Shown here in pieces: positions 8,415 through 15,278 of a stretch of 64,000 bases of DNA. The translations under genes were made by a program, and so were the position numbers. The number at the start of each line of letters is the position of its first letter. Within the stretch, counting starts at the first letter, position 1. This DNA comes from Photobacterium gaetbulicola Gung47. Its GTDB lineage: Bacteria; Pseudomonadota; Gammaproteobacteria; Enterobacterales; Vibrionaceae. The notes beneath the pieces were generated by a model. It was given only the letters and a program-made list of their open reading frames with translations. It searched no databases and was not told where the DNA came from. Location: NCBI GenBank assembly GCA_000940995.1, contig CP005973.1, positions 1,988,530 to 2,052,529 on the forward strand. Direction: 5' to 3'.

Positions 8415-9515
8415 TTAGCGCTGCTCAAGCGGGTATGAGCGGTAGCTCCACATGCCGTAGGTACGCAGAGCATCGCGGTAGATCCCCAGTAGCTCACCAT
8501 CTGAAGGAACCTTCAGTTCATCCAATGGTTTATCGGCGGCCGATACGGTATCGAACGTGATGCCTTTTGGTCCGGTTTGCCATGAGGCAATCTCGAACAG
8601 AGCCTGACCACGGCGCACGTGGCTTGCCGAGCTGATGATCGTTGCATGATCGATATCGTGACGGGCCAGGGCATAACTGCTGTATAGTGCATTTTCTACC
8701 GTACTGCGGGCGTAGTTGTCTTCGATAATACGCTCGCGGGCAATACCTTTCTCAACCAACCAATCGGCCATCAATTTGCCTTCGGTTTTGTGGTTACGTG
8801 GTACGCCGCCGGTGAGCACGATTAAAGAGTCCGGTTCAGCCTTGGCCATTGCCAGGGTCATTTCAAGGCGCTGGACCAGAATATCGTGCATGCTGCCGTC
8901 CGGGTTTAGAGCATAGCCCAGGGTAATGATCGCCGTATTGCCCTCGTAGGCTTTATCTTGTTTTTCTTTCAGCGGTGTTGCCACAATACGATTGACGGTA
9001 TCAAAGATACGCTGGATATCGTCAGCCCGGCCGGCATTGAGCGATTTGAGGGCGTTCATGTGCTCAAGCGAAGCCTGACTGTTGCCTTTGAACTGCTGCC
9101 AGACCGCGAGGTAGGCATGGGCATCGACATCTTGCGGGGCGACGGCCAAAACTTGCTCGAAAAGCTCAATCGCCCGGTCGACGTTCTTGTTGTAGATCTG
9201 GGCATTGGCAGCAGAGATCAGCAAGTCGGTACGGTAAGGTTCTAGCTGGTACGCTTCAAGCAGGCGATTGGTGACAATCTCCATGTTGCTAGGCATTTTG
9301 GCGGTAAATCCGGCATGGGAAATACGGGCTGGCGACTTGAAGGCACTAACGGCATCGGCCAGCAGTTGGTCGACAACCTGGCGCTTGGTAATAAACTGGC
9401 TGTATTCCACAGTGGCCTGGATACTTTGCTGTGGGGCGGTATCTGCAGCCAGGATAGACGTCGAGGAAAGGCTCAATAGACCACTAAGGGCAAGGGCAAT
9501 AAGGTTCTTTTTCAT
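8415..9515 (-). CDS. Exported TPR plus DUF218 (YdcF/ElyC/SanA-like) protein
   Basis: A 366-residue protein with a signal peptide (MKKNLIALALSGLLS to about A24), a helical region with TPR-like repeats (about residues 75-165, including a VAPQDVDAHAYLAVW unit), and a DUF218 domain (about 190-345) with the hallmark VLTGGVPRNHKTEG and the later SSASHVRRGQALF. DUF218 proteins such as SanA, ElyC and YdcF are linked to envelope integrity and peptidoglycan or nucleotide-linked sugar metabolism, but their chemistry is unsettled. The TPR-DUF218 combination with export suggests a periplasmic envelope protein. It is transcribed alone. Confidence 0.8.
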   Translation of the reverse strand: MKKNLIALALSGLLSLSSTSILAADTAPQQSIQATVEYSQFITKRQVVDQLLADAVSAFKSPARISHAGFTAKMPSNMEIVTNRLLEAYQLEPYRTDLLISAANAQIYNKNVDRAIELFEQVLAVAPQDVDAHAYLAVWQQFKGNSQASLEHMNALKSLNAGRADDIQRIFDTVNRIVATPLKEKQDKAYEGNTAIITLGYALNPDGSMHDILVQRLEMTLAMAKAEPDSLIVLTGGVPRNHKTEGKLMADWLVEKGIARERIIEDNYARSTVENALYSSYALARHDIDHATIISSASHVRRGQALFEIASWQTGPKGITFDTVSAADKPLDELKVPSDGELLGIYRDALRTYGMWSYRSYPLEQR

Positions 9516-9660
9516 TGTTTTTGTTTAATCTGCATCACAAGGTGGGCAGCAATATATTGCATCCCTGGAATGAATATTGTGATCCAGTAATAAAATTCCC
9601 TTATCCCTGTGCAGGACGGTGCACAAAGTGATGGCTTGCTTCCATATTTGTGTGATGATT

Positions 9661-10152
9661 TTATTTCAATTCATTATTAGTGTGAATAAGTGACAGTTTC
9701 CGGGCGAGGGCTGCTACGGCTTGATAGATGGCATCGCCACATCCTGCATGATTACGCAGATCAACTTCTCGCTCTTCAAATTGACCATTTTCCCGGCAAT
9801 GAAAATAAATTTCATTTAAAATACCAACCTCATATTTATTTGCGATATGTACCCGTTCTCGAATAAGTCGGGGGAATTGATTAATGGTGATATCAACAAA
9901 TTTATTATCTACCTCGACCCAGACATGACTGAGGATTTCAGGGTAGTCGGCCAGATCATTGCGGCACCAAATCATCTTGGGGTTATAACCATGCTCTCTT
10001 AAATACATTGCCAGCATGTTGTTGGCCAAATCACAGGAGCCATAAGGAAAGGCATTGAGTTCCTGCCAGCGAGGAAGTTCACAGTAGCGGAAGGACTGGG
10101 TTTCGATAATGGTGGCAAGGGCACTCCGGAATGTATGGATATGGTATTTCAT
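9661..10152 (-). CDS. Uncharacterised protein with a transglutaminase/papain-like Cys-His-Asp pattern
   Basis: A 163-residue cytosolic protein, not assigned to a named family. The order YGSC (C40) at the start of a helix, then SHVWVEVD (H76) and KFVDITINQF (D87), is the spacing seen in transglutaminase-like, arylamine N-acetyltransferase-like and lasso-peptide-B2-like cysteine enzymes. No signal peptide or membrane helix is present. It stands alone, next to a 500-bp AT-rich gap. Function could be a protease, amidase or acyltransferase, or a non-catalytic relative; the triad is a reading of pattern, not proof. Confidence 0.6.
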   Translation of the reverse strand: MKYHIHTFRSALATIIETQSFRYCELPRWQELNAFPYGSCDLANNMLAMYLREHGYNPKMIWCRNDLADYPEILSHVWVEVDNKFVDITINQFPRLIRERVHIANKYEVGILNEIYFHCRENGQFEEREVDLRNHAGCGDAIYQAVAALARKLSLIHTNNELK

Positions 10153-10652
10153 GGCAACCTTCCTTGTTGGTTAATAAAACTGTCAAAGGCCGCTTTCCTT
10201 GGTTAGGAATCTAGCGTATGGGTATAAGTATAGGCTGGTTGCCAAGACGAATGTCCTAAACTTGATTCTAACGATAATTATTATTGTTTTGTCTTGATTA
10301 TTATTTATCAACTGTAAGGTAGAAATAATTATAGTTTTCATTCTTGGGCAATACGGCTAGGTATCATTAATCAATTCTAATAATCTTAAAAGTTCCTATG
10401 AGAATTTGAGAACATTCTTGGTTATGGTTTATTCGTGTGGTTGTTTTACTCTTTAATTATTGTTGTTGAGAAATAAATCTAGCAGAAAATTACTTACACT
10501 TTGTGTGGGTTAACTAATTATATTGTTGTGAGGAGATATTCAAACTTATTGATGTCCATAACTCAGGCTTTTCATTTCAAATTTAATGGAACTGACTTGA
10601 TATTAAAGTCAGTAGCTTTTAATTATAAAAAATAAGTATTTGGAGCTTATTG
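10153..10652. other. AT-rich intergenic region upstream of the peroxidase gene
   Basis: About 500 bp with no convincing gene. It must hold the promoters of both flanking divergent genes. Around 10268-10286 lies a GATAATTATTATTG stretch with partial resemblance (13 of 19 by eye) to a Fur box, followed by another AT-rich imperfect repeat near 10296-10312. A 27-codon ORF at 10552-10635 has no well-placed ribosome site and is not called. Confidence 0.4.
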
Positions 10653-12152
10653 ATGAGTATTCACACGGCTAGGTTTAAAAATAAGGGAGTAGATAAGATA
10701 TCTATCCCGCTGCTCTTCGGCATGATGAGTGCCGGTGCCTTTTCCGGTAATGTTTATGCCAATGATTTAACGTATTTGGAAGAGTTGGGTAAGCGGCTTT
10801 TCTTTGAGAATATTTCGCTGAACCAAAATATGTCATGCGCAACCTGCCATGCGGGCTCGGCCGGAGGAACTAACGGTGATTCGGTGACGAATAATACGGA
10901 TGTTGCGGTAACTGGCTCCGACGGTGAAGGCGTCGGTAATTTAAGGCCACCAACAAACCAATATGTCCAGTTTCGAACCGATGCGGGAGATATCGTCGGT
11001 TTGGGCAATTTTAAAGTGTGCACGGTCCCGTTCCTCGGTGATGTTGCCTGCGGTGGCGCCTTCTGGAATGGACGGGCTGAAGGTAACCTGATTGAAGCCT
11101 TCCATAATATTGATCCCTTTGCGGGTGTTGGTAGTGAATATGAGGATATGTACCGTAAGTATATCGGTCCGTTGTCTGATCAGGCTCATGCCAGTCCGTT
11201 TATCAACCCGGTAGAGCAAGCGCTGGAGACGAAACAGGATGCTTGTAAGCAGGTTCGCGATGAGACTATCTGGGGTGAACAGCTATACAAATATGCCTGG
11301 GGCTCTGAATTGAGGTGCGGTAAAAGGCAGATAGATAAAACGTTCGCGCGTTTTGCTATAGCGCTTTCTGCCTGGCAGATGTCAAAAGATAATAACCGCT
11401 TTGATTCCAAACGTGATATTGCATTGAGAAATGATGCAGATGGACAATTCCCGCTGGATGACTTTACCGCGCAAGAGAACCGTGGCCACGATATTTTCTA
11501 CAATGTGGGGCCGGTGAGAGGCAATTGTGTTTTCTGTCACCAAAGCGATCCGGTCAATGCCGGTGGGGTAGGGCCATTCGAGCGCTATACCAACGATCAG
11601 TTCTTTAATATCGGGGTGCCGAGGAACCATGACATTCCCAATGATCCCGAGCCGGATATTGGGGTTGAGCTGATTGCGCCAAACTTAGGATTACCCTTTG
11701 GGACAAACTTGGGTAAGCACAAAGTACCCACCTTGCGTAATGTGGATAAACGTCCGCACTCTGGCTTTGTGAAAGCTTATACCCACAATGGTTGGTTCAA
11801 GAGCCTCGAGCAGTTGATCCACTTTTACAATACCGCCAGGGTGAAACCGACCTGCGCCCCTCACATTGAGACCGCCGAACAGGCGATTGTCAATAATTGT
11901 TGGCCAGAGCCGGAGTTTGATGTCAATCGCCCGCCTCCGTTCGTTGTCGGCGGGTTGGGGCTTTCACCGCAAGACGAGGCTGACTTGGTGGCGTACCTGA
12001 AAACGTTAAGTGATGGTAGTTCGGTACAAGCACCGGCTCGCTACCGTCTGCATATCATCAATGAAAGCCGGTTGGATCATGGTGATGATGGTTCTTCAGG
12101 GCCATTCGGAGGTCTGGAAGACAGGGCTGACGATGCCTTTGGTCGCTTTTAA
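10653..12152 (+). CDS. Exported di-heme cytochrome c peroxidase-family protein
   Basis: A 499-residue protein with a long basic N-region and hydrophobic core ending near A36, consistent with export. Two c-type heme sites are visible, C62-A-T-C-H66 and C292-V-F-C-H296, matching the CcpA/MauG superfamily. The segments LGKRLFFENISLNQNMSC and KHKVPTLRNVDKRPHSGF are family landmarks. It is longer than classic CcpA (about 330 residues) because of insertions between the hemes and a C-terminal extension. ATG 10653 is chosen over TTG 10650 because GGAG lies 7 nt upstream. It probably reduces peroxide, or oxidises an unknown partner, in the periplasm. No MauG-type substrate gene is adjacent. Confidence 0.85.
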   Translation: MSIHTARFKNKGVDKISIPLLFGMMSAGAFSGNVYANDLTYLEELGKRLFFENISLNQNMSCATCHAGSAGGTNGDSVTNNTDVAVTGSDGEGVGNLRPPTNQYVQFRTDAGDIVGLGNFKVCTVPFLGDVACGGAFWNGRAEGNLIEAFHNIDPFAGVGSEYEDMYRKYIGPLSDQAHASPFINPVEQALETKQDACKQVRDETIWGEQLYKYAWGSELRCGKRQIDKTFARFAIALSAWQMSKDNNRFDSKRDIALRNDADGQFPLDDFTAQENRGHDIFYNVGPVRGNCVFCHQSDPVNAGGVGPFERYTNDQFFNIGVPRNHDIPNDPEPDIGVELIAPNLGLPFGTNLGKHKVPTLRNVDKRPHSGFVKAYTHNGWFKSLEQLIHFYNTARVKPTCAPHIETAEQAIVNNCWPEPEFDVNRPPPFVVGGLGLSPQDEADLVAYLKTLSDGSSVQAPARYRLHIINESRLDHGDDGSSGPFGGLEDRADDAFGRF

Positions 12153-12182
12153 GTAGACTGATTAACCATCGAGCTAAACCAG

Positions 12183-12220
12183 AATGCCCGAGCCATTGCG
12201 ATAATGGTTCGGGCATTTTG
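12183..12220. terminator. Terminator between convergent peroxidase and deformylase genes
   Basis: Fifteen-base-pair stem (12183-12197 with 12203-12217, one G-U pair), 5-nt loop, then TTTTG on the plus side. Confidence 0.85.
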
Positions 12221-12748
12221 TTACTCGCTTTTGGTCATGAGTTTTAGGTACTCGGCCTCGGTGTAGTAATCGGCTTTATCAGCCCTGTCGAGGAAAACCA
12301 GGCCATTGAGATGGTCCAACTCATGCTGGAAAATTCGGGCAATGAAACCTTCCATTTGAGTTTTGACTTCCTTGCCTTCAAGGGTGTCGTAACGCACCTC
12401 GATATGGGAATGGCGGCTGACCAGTGCGCGGATCCCCGGAATGCTCAGGCAGCCTTCCCAGTCTTTTTCCATATTCTCGCTGGCCCAGGTAATTTCCGGG
12501 TTGAGCATCAAGGTCGGCTCCATCATCGGTGCGTCGGGATAGCGTGGGTTGGGGCGGGATGCCACGATGAAAGCACGGATAGACTCGCTGACCTGCGGCG
12601 CGGCGATACCCACGCCATTATGCTCCAGCATCTTTTGCTGTAGCGCATTGAAGAAGGGGGCGAACTCCTGATATTGGGTGGCCGAAATCAGCGATGCATG
12701 CTCGCGCAAGATAGGGTTGCCGAGCTGGGCGATGGTGAGCGTTTCCAT
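12221..12748 (-). CDS. def: Peptide deformylase
   Basis: A 175-residue metalloenzyme that removes the formyl group from nascent proteins. All three motifs are intact: GVGIAAPQ (45-52), EGCLS (98-102, metal ligand C100) and HELDH (H142, E143, H146). ATG 12748 follows an AAGGA site and starts the standard METLTIAQLGNP; the upstream in-frame extension is not typical. It lacks the fmt partner that accompanies the housekeeping copy, so it is probably a second, stand-alone deformylase, as many gamma-proteobacteria carry. The substitution of the usual N-terminal region with a longer loop before motif I (QYQEFAPFFNALQQ) is ordinary for such paralogs. Confidence 0.92.
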   Translation of the reverse strand: METLTIAQLGNPILREHASLISATQYQEFAPFFNALQQKMLEHNGVGIAAPQVSESIRAFIVASRPNPRYPDAPMMEPTLMLNPEITWASENMEKDWEGCLSIPGIRALVSRHSHIEVRYDTLEGKEVKTQMEGFIARIFQHELDHLNGLVFLDRADKADYYTEAEYLKLMTKSE

Positions 12749-12856
12749 GGTACGAGTCCTTTTCACTGTTTCTCCGTAAAGCTTATAGGGCGACAGGAAA
12801 AGCGGCAATAGGCAAGAGGGCGGTGCTGATGATTTGGTTGTGATGATGTGAAATAT

Positions 12857-12880
12857 AACAGGCCCGGTGAAGGGCCTGTT
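12857..12880 (-). terminator. Terminator of the mannosylglycerate-type operon
   Basis: Perfect 9-bp stem AACAGGCCC/GGGCCTGTT with a 6-nt loop, followed on the minus strand by a T-rich stretch. It lies about 40 bp after the last gene of the operon. Confidence 0.75.
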
Positions 12881-12921
12881 TATCGGTTGAAGCTTTGCTC
12901 GGGAGAGTGGGCTGAACGAAC

Positions 12922-13551
12922 TTACATCATTGCAAACAGCAGAAACACGATGGCGCAGCCAACCAGCAAGACCAGCGGGTAGGCTTTGCTGTTGTGCGGC
13001 TGTTCCTTGGGCGGCTCTTGCATTGCAGCAGCAGCTATCGGCTCGGCGTTTGCGGCGGTATTGGGCGCTGGCTCAGTGCCCGTTTGCGCCGCTTGTTCAT
13101 CCGCGCCAAATAGCGCCATCACCTCAGCTTGGGTGCGTGCGGCCAATAGCTGATCCCTAAAATCGTCATCAACCAGCGACGAGGTCAGGGTGGTGAGCAC
13201 TTCCATGTGGGTGGAGCCAGCTTCTGCAGGCGGAATAGCCAGCAGGAAAATCATATTGACCGGCTCGTCGCCATCAAGGCCCTGCCATTGCAATTCATCT
13301 TTGACAAAGGCGCAGGCAAACACCGGTTCGGTAACCGCTTCGGACTTACCGTGCGGCACTGCGAGGTACTCGCCTAGGGCCGTCGGTCCTTCCTCCTCGC
13401 GCTTGAGTACCGCATCGAGGAACATCTGGCGGTCGGTCAGCTTTCCGGCCTGATCGATTTTATCGGTCAGGGTTTCGATGGCGGTGATGCGGTCATCGAA
13501 TACGGCATCGAGCATGATCAGATCAGGTGAGGTTAATTGGGCCAGTTTCAT
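12922..13551 (-). CDS. PTS fructose/Ntr-type EIIA domain protein with C-terminal membrane helix
   Basis: A 209-residue protein. Residues 1-148 form an EIIA of the fructose/mannitol/Ntr class: the phospho-acceptor is H67 in LAVPHGKS, followed by NMIFLLAIPPAEAGSTHMEVL. It would pass phosphate from HPr to the EIIB of the operon's permease. Unusually, an Ala/Pro/Glu-rich linker (about 149-185) leads to a single hydrophobic helix (about 190-208, YPLVLLVGCAIVFLLFAMM) at the very end, a tail-anchor arrangement. E. coli MngA carries EIIA, EIIB and EIIC in one chain; here EIIA is a separate gene, and the tail may keep it beside the membrane-bound EIIBC. It is last in the operon, 11 bp after the phosphorylase. 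Confidence 0.87.
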   Translation of the reverse strand: MKLAQLTSPDLIMLDAVFDDRITAIETLTDKIDQAGKLTDRQMFLDAVLKREEEGPTALGEYLAVPHGKSEAVTEPVFACAFVKDELQWQGLDGDEPVNMIFLLAIPPAEAGSTHMEVLTTLTSSLVDDDFRDQLLAARTQAEVMALFGADEQAAQTGTEPAPNTAANAEPIAAAAMQEPPKEQPHNSKAYPLVLLVGCAIVFLLFAMM

Positions 13552-13562
13552 GGTCGTACTCC

Positions 13563-15278
13563 TTATTGTTCATGCTGCTGATTTGAGTTTGGCGCTAACC
13601 AGATAAACTGGTATGGCGCTAATGTTGACTGTGGTGCGAAGGTCTCACCGCTGATCAAATCTGTCCCGCCTTGTGCCAAGGCGACTTGCTGCGGTTGGCT
13701 GGTCAGGTTAAGGATGTAGGTAATGCGTGTTTCACCTTCACCACGGATCAAACCAAACACACCTTTGCCTAGGTTTAACACGGTTTGCTTGGAAAGCGGT
13801 GAAAACGCGCTGTGTTGCTGGCGAAGGTTGAGCAACTTGATCATTTCACCGTATACCTGCTGGCGCAATGAGCCATGGCTATTCAGCTCGTTTTCCAGTT
13901 CATCGAGACTGAACTTTTCACGGTTGATTCGGCGGTTGATGCCGGATGTTTCCATGCCCGCAATGTCATTCTCACTGCCGAGGAAGCTGTGGTAGTAGAT
14001 AGCCGGAACGCCGATAAATGACAGTAACAGTGACTGCGCAGCAAGGAACTTGCGTGCTTTGTCACCGTCGGTGTCGCTTGGCTCGGTGATCGCACTGAGG
14101 TAATTGATATTGAGCTCATACGGCGATTGGGTGCCGTCTCCATTGTGTTTGTAGTTGACCCGGCCGCCCTTGCGCTCGACTTCGCTGCACATGAACTGGC
14201 GGTCGGCATCGGTCAGGATCCCTTCGGTCGGGCGTACTCCGATCCCATCGTGGCTGGCAAGGAAGTTGAAATAGGTAGTCTGGCGTCCGGCGCTGAGGTT
14301 CTCCATTGCCTCGCGGGTCAGCCCTTCGGCCCACTGGGTCAACACCGAGCTGTCTTCAGCGAGGAAGGCGTGCAGGGTCAGCGGCGGCAGCGGGAACTGG
14401 TAGACCATATGGGCTTCATCGCCATTGCCGAAATAAGCCACGTTTTCCGGGTGGGGAACGTTGGTCTCGGTGATCAGCAAGGTACCGCTGGCGGCAATAT
14501 CCAGTACCAGGCGCCACAGCTTGATGATGTCGTGGGCCTGCGGCAGGTGGATACAGCTGGTGCCTAAAACTTTCCAGATAAAGCCAATTGCATCGAGGCG
14601 GATAGAGCGGCCGCCGTTGGCCGCATACATCAGCAGGATATCGATACTCTCCAGCAAGATCTGTGGGTTGGCGAAGTTGATGTCGATCTGGTCGTCTGAG
14701 AAGGTGGTCCAGACGTGGGCCGTCTCGCCGTTGGCCTTGGTAAACGGCGTCAGCAGCGGCAAAGCGCGCGGCCGGGTGACACTGCTGTAATCCAGGCTTG
14801 GGTCGGATTCGACGAAGTAATCTTGATAGCGCTCGTCGCCTGCCAGGTAGCCCTGGAACCAATCACTGCTCTTGGAGATATGGTTGATCACACAGTCGTA
14901 CATCAGGTTGAAGTGCTCAGCCAGGGCATTGAGTTCATCCCAATCGCCAAGGTTGGGATCGACCTTGCGGTAGTCAACCACACTGAAGCCATCGTCCGAG
15001 GTATACGGGAACATCGGCAGGATATGGATATTGCTGATCGCCCCTTTGAGGTACTTATCGGCGAAGGTTTTCAGGGTCGCCAGTGTCGGCTTGCCGTTTT
15101 CGCTGATGCTGTCGCCATAGGTGATCAGGTAGCTTGTGGTCTGGTCGACCCACGCCGGGTAGGCCGGTGCCTTGCCCTGCCATTTGTCGATGAGCGCCAG
15201 GATCGCTTCGGTGATCTGCGGCGCCTGTTCTTGGCCGTAAATATCGGCCACTTTGTGGGTAATAGCTTGGGCAAACAT
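13563..15278 (-). CDS. GH13_18 sugar phosphorylase (sucrose / glucosylglycerate phosphorylase-like)
   Basis: A 571-residue alpha-amylase-superfamily enzyme of the sucrose-phosphorylase subfamily. Signatures are LITYGDSIS, ILPMFPYTSDDGFSVVDY, the nucleophile D229 in SIRLDAIGF, the acid/base E271 in LITETNVPHPENV, and H343-D344 in SHDGIGVRP. Family members phosphorolyse sucrose, sucrose-6-phosphate or glucosylglycerate, giving alpha-glucose-1-phosphate. E. coli YcjM, a glucosylglycerate phosphorylase, is of this type. Next to a glycerate-glycoside permease and mannosidase, glucosylglycerate or its phosphate is the attractive substrate, but this is inferred. ATG 15278 overlaps the mannosidase stop by one base (TAATG), so the two are translationally coupled. 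Confidence 0.88.
   Translation of the reverse strand: MFAQAITHKVADIYGQEQAPQITEAILALIDKWQGKAPAYPAWVDQTTSYLITYGDSISENGKPTLATLKTFADKYLKGAISNIHILPMFPYTSDDGFSVVDYRKVDPNLGDWDELNALAEHFNLMYDCVINHISKSSDWFQGYLAGDERYQDYFVESDPSLDYSSVTRPRALPLLTPFTKANGETAHVWTTFSDDQIDINFANPQILLESIDILLMYAANGGRSIRLDAIGFIWKVLGTSCIHLPQAHDIIKLWRLVLDIAASGTLLITETNVPHPENVAYFGNGDEAHMVYQFPLPPLTLHAFLAEDSSVLTQWAEGLTREAMENLSAGRQTTYFNFLASHDGIGVRPTEGILTDADRQFMCSEVERKGGRVNYKHNGDGTQSPYELNINYLSAITEPSDTDGDKARKFLAAQSLLLSFIGVPAIYYHSFLGSENDIAGMETSGINRRINREKFSLDELENELNSHGSLRQQVYGEMIKLLNLRQQHSAFSPLSKQTVLNLGKGVFGLIRGEGETRITYILNLTSQPQQVALAQGGTDLISGETFAPQSTLAPYQFIWLAPNSNQQHEQ

Noticed and set aside
10552..10635. A 27-codon ORF upstream of the peroxidase gene
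   Set aside because: GAGGAG is about 20 nt away from the ATG, and the product has no recognisable feature.
14127..14567. Long plus-strand ORFs opposite the GH13 and GH38 genes
   Set aside because: They mirror strongly supported enzymes with intact catalytic motifs and show shadow-like composition.
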